Assembly: GCA_947623455.1 (NCBI GenBank)
Contig: OX392534.1
Span: forward strand, 8,442,001 to 8,506,000
Origin: Mimachlamys varia
Taxonomy: Eukaryota; Mollusca; Bivalvia; Pectinida; Pectinidae
Direction of reading: 5' to 3'
DNA length: 64,000 nt
In this document: one piece after another, positions 35,101 through 48,100 of the stretch
Position numbering within the stretch: position 1 is the first letter of the stretch
Layout: each line of letters starts with the position of its first letter
Notes under the pieces: model-generated
Seen by the model: the letters and a program-made list of their open reading frames with translations, nothing else
What the model was told of the DNA's origin: nothing
Databases searched by the model: none
Position numbers and translations under genes: made by a program

Positions 35101-36337
35101 TAAAAAGCAACTTTCATTCGTTTTAATTACTTTTGGAGCGTTAAGTTGTTTTCTTCCATTTTTTGTTAGATACAAATTCATCCAGCAAGTAAAATATTCT
35201 AGCAGTCAGATAAAATACCTCTGAGGTTTAAATAAAAAATATATGTTTAAAAATGCCATCCATCAGAATACATTTGAAATCAAATGTTGACGCAGAGATA
35301 TAAACATTGAAAACGTGATTCCATTCTTCCCGATTATCTTACTTGTCATGCCCCGATTCTCTTCGGAGTTAATTTTCTTTGTTATTTTGGTATCTAACTA
35401 GTTTATGCAGAAACAGACGATGTATGTTCTGTAAATCATACGATGTAAATATTAAAGAAAAGTGCAATGAACAAATAGTAATCCTGATACCGATAGGTTT
35501 TGTAAACACTCATTATTATCAACATGCTTTCAGGCTCGAGTACTCATCATCTATGAACCGCAGCATCTCACGTTACTCGTACTTCTACTTTTCTGCAAAG
35601 GCCAGATAAGTTCATTTTAACAAAATAAAAACATTTGATTTCAAACATATGATAATGGTGTTTCCAACATATGGATTAGACTGGTATTTCTAACAGTTCA
35701 AATGTACAGTTGTCATGGTGTTGATCGTTGTCATGGTAATGTATGCACAGCTGTTATACAATACTAATATATGATTATTGAAATTGTGGCTAAATAAGTT
35801 TCTTTACAAAATATACATCATTTATATCATAACATTAACATTTATACATAATGGTATAAAACCACAGGTTATCCGCGAATGTTCAATAAATCCAGAAAAT
35901 AAAACGATCGATAATCATCCAATATAATATGGTTCTAAACCTCTTATTATCTTGGTTGGCTCAGATATAATACACTAATCCACATCTGGTTTTCATAATA
36001 AATATGATAATGTTGTTAATTTTAACGTTCTGTAAACCGTCCATGCTCTCTCTCACACTGAGATATGTACAAGTGATATAACAATATTTTACGTGCAGAT
36101 ATTTGACTGCTGTTTACCGACATATCATATATGCGATTTTTTTTCAAAATTATCCTTATCTAAACATTTTTAATTGCCTGAATATTCACAACACACACGT
36201 CACATATTTATATATGAGTAATCAACTGTGCTTTACCATTAAACCCTGAAAGGTATTTTACTTTTTTCAGTATGGAACTTTCGTTAATCGAGATTCATGT
36301 CACGTTAAACAACAAACATCCTAAAATAAAATCATGC
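32163..36337. other. 3' UTR and intergenic DNA, no gene seen
   Basis: AT-rich, with no frame that reads like protein. Possible polyadenylation signals for the GH31-like gene include AATAAA at 33531 and later ones near 33995 and 34075. No tandem repeat or RNA gene is evident. Confidence 0.5.
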
Positions 36338-36960
36338 AGGTAGCTAGCTATCACATGACTGGTTGGTTAGTCATCTTCTATACAATGTATTTGGGTAGCT
36401 AGCTATTCAAGTCCCAATTGGCGAGTCTAGTCATCTTATAATCTGGGTATCTAGCTATACCATTCCTGATTGACTAGTCATCTTATATCTAGATAGTTAG
36501 TTATGCCATTCCTGATTGGCTAGTCTACTCATCGTATATCTGGGTATCTAGTTATCACATTCCCGATTGGCTAGTCATCGTATATCTAGATAGTTAGTTA
36601 TCCCATTCCTGATTGGCTAGTCTACTCATCTTATATCCGAGTAGCTAGTTATCCCATTCCTGATTGGCTAGTCATCTTATATCTGGAGAGCGAGTTATCC
36701 CATTCTTGATTGGCTAGTCTATTTATCTAATATTTGGGTAGAAAGTTATCCCATTCCTGATTGGCTAGTCATCTTATATCTGGAGAGCTAGTTATCCCAT
36801 TCCTGATTGGCTAGTCTATTTATCTAATATTTGGGTAGAAAGTTATCCCATTCCTGATTGGCTAGTCATCTTATATCTGGAGAGCTAGTTATCCCATTCC
36901 TGATTGGCTAGTCTATTTATCTAATATTTGGGTAGACAGTGATCCCATTCCTGATTGGCT
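36338..36960. repeat. 46/51-bp minisatellite, partly a 97-bp dimer
   Basis: Units share ATCCCATTCCTGATTGGCTA and then either GTCATCTTATATCTGGAGAG or GTCTATTTATCTAATATTTG. In 36640-36960 the two kinds alternate strictly, a two-unit higher order of about 97 bp. To the left the units are more diverged, as expected at an old array edge. Confidence 0.9.
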
Positions 36961-38415
36961 ACTTTTGTCGAGAACAAACCGATTCATCGACACTATAATC
37001 TTATCATGAACAAATAAACATCACAGCACGGATAGTACATGGACAAGTCGGGAGAATATCTAAAATCTGTTTTAAGGTCTTGTTAATTTCTTATGTTAGT
37101 TTTACTTGTACATTTAGCAAAGTGCATCAAACACTGGCGTTGTGGGAGAACTAGCTGATAATGTAATTCCCTGACATATCTAATAAGCGATAAAAAGAAA
37201 CTGCTGTAGAATTATATAACTGCTGTGGAATGATTTAATTGCTGTAGAATAGTTTGACATATTATGAAACAAAATGAAAATCGGAAATGGTACTATAACA
37301 ATTAAATGGTCGATACAAGTAAATATTCCATTTCCTATTTTTCTCATAGATATGGTAATGCTGTTTGTCAATAAGTACGATGTATAAATGATAGCACCAC
37401 ATAATTCATCTTTTCTGCATAGTGAACTTTCTGTGTTGATAGAGACGAAGTAATGTCTTTATGAAATACGAAAAGCTACAATAACATTTAACGGAATATC
37501 ATTAAAAAGATATACTGACCCATATATTTAAGTAATACGCATCCTATCAACAAATATTTTTCCAGGTCAGTACCACTATTAGATTATACAGTCTTAATGA
37601 CTCATGAAACCTATAAATGCCATTTAATAAACATATTTCTATATTGACCCTACCTGGGTATTATATGAGCGATGGTAAAATGCATTTACAAACCCTTATA
37701 AACGATATCATTATTGTATAAAAAATGCTCTCTTAGTTATTTTCAATCATCAGTAGCCATAAGAGGCATCAAAACTTGTAGTATTTTTTCCTGTGTTGCA
37801 ATCATCCCCCAGTCCAATATCCTACAATACGTATATATCAAAAGGGGTTTAATCCGATTGATAAAGCCAATTTAACTTTTTATTATTACAACTTCAGCTT
37901 TTCACTGACGCTGATAGCTGACAAAGTTATATCCCTTTGGCTAGAACGAGTGATTAGTCTAACAAAAATCAGAAATTTAATAAGATACATAAACTGATAT
38001 CAGAAACTGGCAGTTGCTAAAGTTTGGAAGACAAACATGTGATGAAAACAAAAACCGTCAATCATATCATGGAATGTCCCCCTAATGTTGAAAAAGACAA
38101 AATGAAATGTAGGATGGTTTTCTATAGAATACAGTGCCAGAGTCTAGCACTTCATTGGCATGAAACACTTGTCAGTATTTAATGGGATGACATATCAGCG
38201 AGTAATACGTAAATCGATACACTCCCCGAAAGGAATACCGGACGTGAAGTCTGAACTGTAAAAACTAACAATATGTTAACATAAATAACTATAGTATTAT
38301 TGACTTTTTCACATGGACTCCTTCATCGTTGTGTTGTGTTTTATGTATTATGCTATGACTGTACAATGTGAATATCTTCCCCTGTGTGCCTTTCACGTTG
38401 TTGCGTCAAATTGAG
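36961..38415. other. Intergenic; 3' flank of the receptor gene
   Basis: No gene is seen. On the minus strand an AATAAA lies at 37883-37878, about 540 bp past the receptor stop codon, and is a candidate polyadenylation signal. Confidence 0.4.
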
Positions 38416-39191
38416 CTAAACTCGAGATATCTTTTCCACAGATTGTGTTGCCTCCATGGCAGTCTGGTTATATAATCGTTTTTGTTTTTTCTTAAGCGAC
38501 GCAAAATGTGACTTCCGGTCGCGTTCTTGCATTTCTCCAAATGGTGATCCCTGATCCGACATACTGAATACTGGAGAATCGTCAGTGGGAGTTACATTGT
38601 TATTTCCTGCTAAAAGGTTCAGCAACGCGTGTTCGGAACCAGTAGGGGAATTCCCGACTTGTGGAGAACCATTTGTCACGTGACTGGTCCCCATTCGAGG
38701 GTAGCCATTTTGTAACTGATATTGTTTAAGATTCGGAATACCCTCCTCCCTGGGAGGTAAATCAGGACGATAGTTACTGGAACTGGATTCATTCATTGGG
38801 GACGGATTGGTTACATGTTCCCTATTCCTATACCTTATTGGAGATTCGTTCCTCCTGTGGTCATTTCGACCATGGTCATAGCCCTCGGACATCGGGGTCT
38901 GTTGTCTATACATTTGTTCACTATTGCTAGACCCTGTTGCCGGGTGTAGGTAGGGGTCAGAGAAAGCCCTGTTCACTTGGCCCTTTGGTCCATTAGCAAT
39001 GCCACCCTTCTGTTCGCCGTTATAGTTTGACACCGGTCCCATGTACTTGATGTCACTACTCATGCCCTGTGGGTTGACAAACTGGATGTCGGAGGGTGGC
39101 TTACTGACCTGGCTGATACCTCCCCCAGAGGGCTCACTCGGAGTGTTGTAGTACCGCTTGAAAGGTTTTGATGGACTTGAACCGTCAGATT
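38416..39191 (-). CDS. Receptor exon 7: cytoplasmic tail
   Basis: Acceptor TTGGTTTGTCAG precedes 39191; TAG stop at 38418-38416. It encodes residues 1056-1313, rich in Ser, Pro, Asn and Gly, with several SP sites, an RRR/ESDGSSPSKPFKRYY start, one YGMD-free Tyr-poor centre and a basic stretch (KKKQKR) near the end. The last residues are EKISRV. No enzyme domain is present. Confidence 0.9.
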
Positions 39192-42100
39192 CTGACAAAC
39201 CAAAATAAAAAGTACAATAATGCTCAATTTTTTGGTACAAACAACTTTTAATCATATATTTAACCAGAAATATTTATTGTAGGAATTACACAAATCGTCT
39301 TCAGACAAACGAGAAATGAGAATCGGATTGATTTTATTCATTCATTTCTTGTTTGACTTGAATGTAGGAAAGTTGAGGGATTTGTTTTGTTTTTTACTCT
39401 TTGATTTTTTAAATTTCTGTCCATTAATATCAATCATTGTTTTGACATAGAGAGTGTAGCTGCAGCAAGAAACTAAATAAATTGTCTGGATGTCACGTTT
39501 TACATACCTCGCCGACGAAGTTTACAGAAACATACGGCGACGATGATGATGAGGATGATAAGAAGGAGACACGTTGAAGACACGACAGCGATGATGACGA
39601 TGGTAGATGTGTTATATTCGTCCACAGCTGTAACAGTGGGCCCTTGTGTTGTCGCCTCCGTGGTGGTAAATGTTGTGCTGGCGAAACACTCACACGATGA
39701 GCCACACGGAGCTGTGATCGCCTTTTCAGAACCGTTATTGTGATAAAATTTCAACATGTTCTTCGATAGATCCAACTTCCCAGCTTTGTATGTGCCGACC
39801 TATGAATAGAAATAAAGATTGATGAGTTTAAAGTGTAATGGTACACCATAAACACTAAAGAATAGAAAGATATACTACGGCATTAGTACAGATGTTGATA
39901 AAATATAAGAGTCAAAGACAAACGAGGGACGATGTGATGAGGAAAGAAGAGGAAGACAAACATTGTAATTTAAGTTGGCAGAGTAAATGGTACTGAGTTG
40001 TAAGGTCAAATACGTTATCCGTCTAGATACCAGTAGATAGCTTACACCAATAACTTATAACTTTGTTCTATGAATTAATATATTTCCCAGCTTCTTACCT
40101 CTACGTAGTCATACGTGTTCTGGCCGACAACCTGGAGATTGAGCAAGGTAAATCCCGTGTTTCCGTTGCCTTCCTCGTCGAACACTGGGAATTTTTCACC
40201 GTCGGAAAGTAGCTCGCTAGTATCAATATGTTTCACCACCTCCTCTGGTTGTTCCTTGATACAGCCATAAAGGTTATCTGTCGGACACAGGTCCCAAGCT
40301 TCACTAAGTCCCAGTCCCATGGCGTAAACAGCATTCATCGTGTGAATCACCCGCTGATCGTCCACGAAGTTGGACAAATCCTGTTGGGTGAACTGCAAGT
40401 CTTTGCTGCAGGATTTTCCCATCCTCTTGTCAAAGTCTCCCTCCGGATCGCATTTAAAATATTCCCTCCAATATTCTCGATACCATCTATTTGTTGGTTC
40501 CAACACTGGTTTCCTATTTCTAAGATAGTCTTTGAATCCAACATCGGCGGATTTAATTTCGAACTTGAAGCTGATAGCGCCTTTAGCCACACTTCCAAGT
40601 TTAGAACCTATGTTGATACTGTCTCCCCAATCCTCACTGGCCAGGAACACGAAATCGTACGTAAAAGAGTCTTGTTCCACTCTTCTTTTCATTTCAGTCA
40701 GCAGATCGACAATTCTCCCTTCCGTTCCGAAGTACACTATGACTTCTTCACCTTTGTATTTTATATCTAGAGATATTTGGTAGAGTTCGTTCAGGTTTCC
40801 AGTCTCGGACATTTCTATAGGAGTTGTCACACAAATCCCACTGGAAGCAGCCTTCTCCATAAACAAAGTCTTTCCTTTGCTTCCGTAGTTATTGTTGACG
40901 TAAAGCATACCTACACGTTTCCAGCCCATGTGTTCTATGATTTTAACCATGGCCTCCACTTGTGTAACGTCACTCGGAACTGTCCTCAAGAAGTATGGAT
41001 AGTTAATGGCGTCATCAAGATCAGGTGATGAAGAAGCGTATGATACAGACGGGAGCTTCAGACGAGTGAAGAGCAAGGTCAATGGAACAGTTACGCCGCT
41101 AGGGTAAGGACCGATAACTCCCAACACTTTTTGAGGATCAATGGTTTGACCAGTTGGACCAAAAGCAAATTTAGAGGTACCGGATAAAAATTGTGTCACT
41201 GTCAGACTACCCACGGTCGAACTGTAGCAGTCATCAAAGGCTAGGCCACCGAACTTAATCCCAGTGAGGTTCCGGAGGCGGTTTATCGCATGAAAGAATG
41301 ATTCTTGTACTATTACATCTAAGGAGTAATTTCGGAACTTTCCACACGCAAATGCATGTTCTTCATCCTTAGGATCGTGGATGGAAAACATTCCCATCAG
41401 TATAATGTCCCCATCAACATATTTATACGGAATCGGAGGCAGGTCGGTACAGTTAGAGCAATTACTAGCACAGGACGACAGCTGCTGATGGCTGGCAGTG
41501 AGGGAAGTATTCAGCGACAGCGTACTGTTCTTGTAAGTTCCCACCTAGAATAATGAAGTACTGAGTAAAATTAAACACGAATCATGTATGCCAGAAAGAA
41601 CGTATGTTCCAAATTATTACACAAAAGACATACAAGAGTCTCCATACTTTAGAATAAAATACAGACGAGCCAAATAATGAATTAAGCTTCATCATACAGC
41701 TGTTTCACCCTTCTAGGACTCGTAATATTAGAGGCATGATTTGGTATCGGAGAAGCTGCCGATTCCTATCTTAGTTTAGTCCTGCAATCTTTCTGGTTTT
41801 CATATTTTGTCATGATTTGGTTGATTTTGTATTCAAATAACGGCTTTGTTTACGCTTTGGACTTCTCTTTCCATTCCCAATAAATGTGTATAATTCTTTA
41901 CCCAAAGGCCCTGACAATGATACCTGGTATCGCATAAGTCAGTAGCGAAAGCGATTACTGTAGGTACCGTAATACCTAGTACATATGTCATATCCGTGGA
42001 GATAAATGTGCAAACAAAATGACAGATAAATTTCGATCGACCACGTCTATCTATATACCGTTCTTAACTAGAAATAAAGGACACAACAGACTCTTCTACA

Positions 42101-45100
42101 TCAACTGCTTACCTCAATCTCTACTTAAAATATGACTAACATAGACAGCTAACTACTAAACTATATGATAAGCGTGACGATTTCAATTTTCCGATCGTGA
42201 ACATACAGGTTGATCAGAACTATGGGCAAGTTTAATGGTCGCCATCTTTGTGCCATTGAGAAATAGTCTGTATCTTTGTGTGATTTTAAGATGTACGTTT
42301 TTGAGTATGATCATTAGTGTGTTTACTTGTTGTGATTGATATTGATAACTCGGTTCGCATTTCGAGGACTTTGATGTTTACTTGGATGTGACCAAGATTT
42401 ACATGGCGGGTGTCGTCGATAACTCAGAAGACGCTTACTCTTCCGGAACACCTGGTCTTATTATCTTGTACTTTTACAAAAGTCTCCATGTGGATATTTC
42501 CTTTTTTCGTATTTTACCCCTAGTTTAATCGATTTTGAGTTCAGATTATGGTTTTGTTATCGCCTCGGAATTTTTCTCTTTTTTTTTCATTAGATATTAC
42601 AAGCCAACTTGTATTCAGAAACTTTCATCTTCAGATTATACACGGATAGAGAATAAATAATTCTCAATGATACCAAGATGTCGACCATAAAACTTGCGCA
42701 TAGTCTTCATCAACCAGTATCTTTGTGCGGTAAGTTTGTTTAACACCAGTCGGCATCTATCAGGAAAATCTCGATAATTAAAGTAGGTCCTTATATAAGG
42801 AGTTAAATCAAATATCGTTGGAAAAGCAGGAATATTACTATCACGAATTTACGATAGGAATCGAAACCGCAAAGTTTAATGTTTAGATTAGTAGTAAGCT
42901 GCCCATGTTGATCATAATTTAAGTAAAGATCGAGACAAGTAACTGAAGAACAGATTGTTTTTTCCCCTTGATTACAAGGTCAGAAGGGTATGTAACTATG
43001 TATGATGGACATGGTCAGAAAACATCTTGTTAACATTACTGTATCTTCACAAACCAGACCAATGCTTTTTAACCATGAAACTTACATTTGTCTTGTTATA
43101 TTAGATTGATTATTGCAGTAAATTTAACAACTCACCTTGACAAAGGCCTTTCTTGCTACATTATACATGTTAATGTCATACAGCGGGCTCGACCTATCAG
43201 GCAAGATGTTACCATGGGGATCAAACCGAACCTGGCGTCCTAGATCTACTAATTCCTTCGGCCCGGCAGTATAGTTCAACGCACCATAGTCCACAGTAGT
43301 ATTCTTCATAATAGCGAGGAATTCATTGTTCAAGTAATTTTCAAATCCCTCACAAATAATCGTATAGTTTCGACATTTTTTGAACAGGGCTTGTTTGAGG
43401 GCAGTAGCTATGACATACACCGCGTCTACTATCGGCATGATGAAGTCATTCCTCCAGTCGATCCCCGCGTTAGGGTTATCCCCCCTGTACTCGGCGATCA
43501 GTTTATCTAGCGGCGACGACATGTTGGTGATATTCAAAGCAGCAAGCCACCTGTCCTCAAAGAACTGCTGTGCCTCCTGTATCATCACTGATGACGTAGA
43601 TACGGTGATAGTCCCATCAGACACATCATCCGCGTCATTAAATACCTCAACGCTCGTGCCTACGAAGTCGGACATTATCCAGTGAAATCCTCTATACTCT
43701 TTAACCAGTAACTGGTTCAACCGTATCAACAGTCGTTCGATGACGTTCTTTTGACCAAAGTACACGATACCGAGTGTTTGATTCTTGGCCTGTTTTTTCT
43801 GGTGAGTGAGGATATTTAGGAAGTTCTCCAGTGTCGCGATGTTGGCGAAGTTCTCGGTAGAGTTGATAGCCTGAACAACGTCCACACAGATGCCGTTCTC
43901 TCGCGCCAGCTGTAGGATTTCCCCCATACCACTGGAACCGTAGTTGTCGTTCGTGTAGAGGGCTGCGATATATGTCCAGTTCAAGTCTTTCAGCAGCTGT
44001 ATGACCACCTAAGGGGAGACAAGCATGCATTACATAGTGACTGCTATCGAGATAAGACTAATTCATAAGAAATCGAAAAAGGTAATCGAAGATTCAAAAG
44101 TTCACCTCAACACAGAGAATGTAAGTCAGATTGAGCCTCAGATACTAGTACAGCAGATTGTAAAGCAATCTGTAAAGCAATCTGTAAATGCATCAACCGT
44201 TTGTTCTTAACCGCAGTATTTAAGGTCACAAAATTCTAAACATGGTCATTCGAGCGGAAAATGTAGGTCAAACCCGGCATCTTAGATACAGCAGCCAAAT
44301 ATGAAATATAATATGAAAACGTTTTTTACTGTGATTATGGTGTGGTGTCGTACCATGCATTTAATCCCAGAATTAAGTGATCATAGTGACAGAAACAGAA
44401 AAGACAAGGGCCTCTACCACTGGGTTTGCCTTCCTTAAAACTCACAATGTCCTCATCATTAACGTTTGTTTAAATGCATCTATTCAATATTCGATTGCAC
44501 TCGGATTGGGTGCTTATTTCGACAACATTGCTTGAATGTCTGAGTACAGATATGTAATAGTACCGAGATAGTGGTCCTGATGTACCTAAACATATCACCG
44601 CTTAACGTTATCTTTACAATACATCCTTTATTTAACTTGTAAAACGATCCCGATACTGGACCATCTGTTGTCTTTAGATTCGGGCTTGGATACATTTCAA
44701 TGTTATATGTGCATATACATATGTGGTGAAGCTTTGACCCTACTCCAATGCCCAAGTGCTAAATCATAATTATATTCATTGTGTCAAAGAATTGCTATTT
44801 TATACTAAAGGTTACGATGTTTCCGCATGATCATGTGACCGTAGGTCATGTAATGACGCGATGATAAAGCAACCATGACGTTTCCTGGTGAGTCACAAAG
44901 GGGACCTTCATCTCTCAATAAATCTACAAAACGTTTTGAACACATTCCATGTTTCATAAACTTTCACTTTTGCAACAAAAAAACATTTTTGAATCAATGT
45001 ATTTTCTTGACAAGATTACCACAAAATGAATACAATTTTGACATTGAAGATTTATCTAAATACAGTATAAATAACGAAACATCGAATTTCTTGGGAAATT

Positions 45101-48100
45101 ATATCAAAACGAAACTTTGAGCAGGCGTTCAACATTACCTGGACCTGGTCATTATCCGCCGGAGTTGTACGGAGAAAGTTCGGAAAGTCCGCCAGTTCCG
45201 GAAGGGTTGCGAACGGACTAATCACAGGAATGTTACTCCCCAGCATGTTAAGCACGTTTGATGTGGTCTGACTCCGAGAGGTTCCAAGTATACCTGCAAA
45301 AATTAAGATAACCCACTTTTTATCACGATAAGTATAGTCTAACTGCGAGAAGTTCCAAGTAAATTTGCAAAATTAAAGTGATCTCACTTTTTTCACGATG
45401 GATGTGGTCGGACTCCGAGAGGTTCAGTGCCTTCGAGGTCGCATAGAAACTAAAACAACTTCTGAAGTTGTTACAAGAGCGGATCATTAAAATATTTTAT
45501 TTAAAACAAACATTTTACAATTCATGTTCAGGTTGTCCATCGAAAATAGTTTTTGGGTACATATATTTGTATATTTCGATAACCATGACATCATACATCA
45601 AAAGATAAATTTATCTACGATAACATTGTATTCATAGATGTGTAAACATCGGTATAATAACACTGTAAACGGGGAGATTGTTATCGTACATGATGTTCAT
45701 AGCAGTGTGAACATCGGTTATAATAACACTGTAGTCAGTGAGATGGTTACCATCATACATTTGTAACTTAGTAATCGGCAACCTGAATATCATACCAAAC
45801 ATAAACCTATGCATCTTTTTTTATGAAAATTCTAAGTATCGGGAGACTCCATCCATCAAATGGAATGTAAATTTCAAGATATTTATGGATGATATGCAAG
45901 AGAATTGGGCTAAACGTGAACATGCTGAATTGGATTCACTTTCAGAAATGGTGTACCCAGAAAAGAACAAGCGTTTTGAGGTATAAAATGAAAACTAAAC
46001 ACAAGTCGATATTTCTCGACTCCGATGTTCGAACAACACTCCAAAAGACCTACATGGTAACGTGGTAAGTATGTGGTTTTGTCTGCAGACAATGCATCGA
46101 ATAACTTGATTCTTGTTTGCAGACAGTATTATATTTATTGTTTGCGATAAGAACTGGGCCTGCTTGATAACCAAGGTAACCCTACTTACACAGTGGTCGG
46201 TATTTCGAAAGAATACTACTACTTTAGTATGCCTCAGTGTTACAATCTTTCAAGATAGCCGTTAATGAGCAAGACGCTGCCTACCTCGTCTATATTGGAA
46301 ACCTAAACTTCACAAGGATCGCTACAAGCAACGTTTTATCGCTGGTTCTTATCATTGATCAAGCATTATCAAAACTTCTTACTTTAATTCTTAGAACCTT
46401 TAAATCAGAGCTTCATCCTTTTTGTGACAAGCCACTATATACTCAAGAAGTGGAATTAACGGGATATGGATTTTGAAAAACAATCATCTGATCAATCTCG
46501 AGCACCCCTTCTCAAAAATGTTTCGTCGTTCAAAACATTTGCTTTTTTTTCCACCCTGTACGCTATCATACCACATTGAGAGCTTTCTTTTCCAAGAAAG
46601 ATGGACGACAATTCAAATATATAGTTGTGAACTTTTTTGGAGCACACTTTGTGAAATACACAACAAAAGCGAGTATGACTGAATTTCTGATTGGCAATAT
46701 CATTGTTTGGTTTGGAGGAAAGCTTTTTCAACAGACTCTTGACATTCTAATGGAAACAAACTGTTGGCCGACTCATTTTTGTTTTCATACGAGACTGAAT
46801 TTGTCGAGGAGCTTATCAGGACAGGTAACAAAAGTCTTGTCAAATATTTCCATTTTATTTTCAGGTATATTGATTAAGTATTTTCTATAAACAACAAGAC
46901 GTTTGCAGATCTAGTCGATCGTATATGCTCTTTTGAACTTGAAATCAAGGACACAACAGACTGTTCTGCATCAGCTTCTTGTTCCCATCTTACTTAAATT
47001 GTGACCAATAAGGGCAACTTACTACAAAGCTGTACGATGAACGTGAACTTCCCCTTTCTTGAAAGTAATATCCCTGCTTCTCTATCCTATTGTGTTTACA
47101 TGTCGCAGTTGATTCGTAATTCTAGGACTTACTATGAATATCGAGATATTCGAGATATATGTCAGCTGCTGACAAACAAAATAACGGCACGAGGATTCGA
47201 GAAATATTTACGTTTTATGGTCGCCATCTTGGTTGCATTGAAAAATATCCTACGCCATTGTATGATATGAAGATGGACATTTTTTAATGTGATCGAGATT
47301 GTGCCTCGGTACTCGCTTTCAGGCGATGATATTTTCTTGGATCGGACCTAGATTTATACGGCGAGTGTCGTCGATGAAGCAGAAGACGCTTACTTTTCCT
47401 GAACACCTGGTCTTCTTCTTTTGTATTTTATCAAAGGTCTCCGTGTAAATATTTCCATTGTTCATATTTTGTCCCTTGTTTAATCTATTTTGATTTCTGA
47501 TTACGGTTTAACAGACATGATCTGTTCTTTTTTCGTCCTTTGCTACTCGAAGGTGACATCCGCCATGACATTAGGGACCATTATTATCCCACACCTCTCT
47601 GAAGTTGTTATATAACAACGGTCCTGGCCTGGTAATTCAGTAATGTAAAATGTACGAGAATGTTTAAGCATATGTCTGGGCAATGAAACACTACACAGAA
47701 GCAACCTAATACAGAAATATCACATTTGAAAATCATCAGAATAGTCGGAGACATATTACATTGGAAATTCGACAGAAAAGATAGAGACAACCTTCAACAG
47801 ACGAGCAAATAATAACTCGGAAACATGCAATAGTCTAAAACGCCTGGTCAAAGGATGGAGAACCAACTTACCGAGAAACAGTTCGTATGCCCCGTCGCCA
47901 TAACATTCGCGGATGTTCTTCGGAAACTTGGTACTAACGGCGTCCAGGGCTCCAAACGCGCTGTACCTCTCTATCCCACAGTCGTCGTACATATCAAATC
48001 CTGAAAAAAATAGTATTCTGAATATTTGTCGTCAAGGTACATCAAAGGTTTGAGAATTAATGTAATGTATTTGATTAAAGTGAGAGAGAAAATAAGTCGG

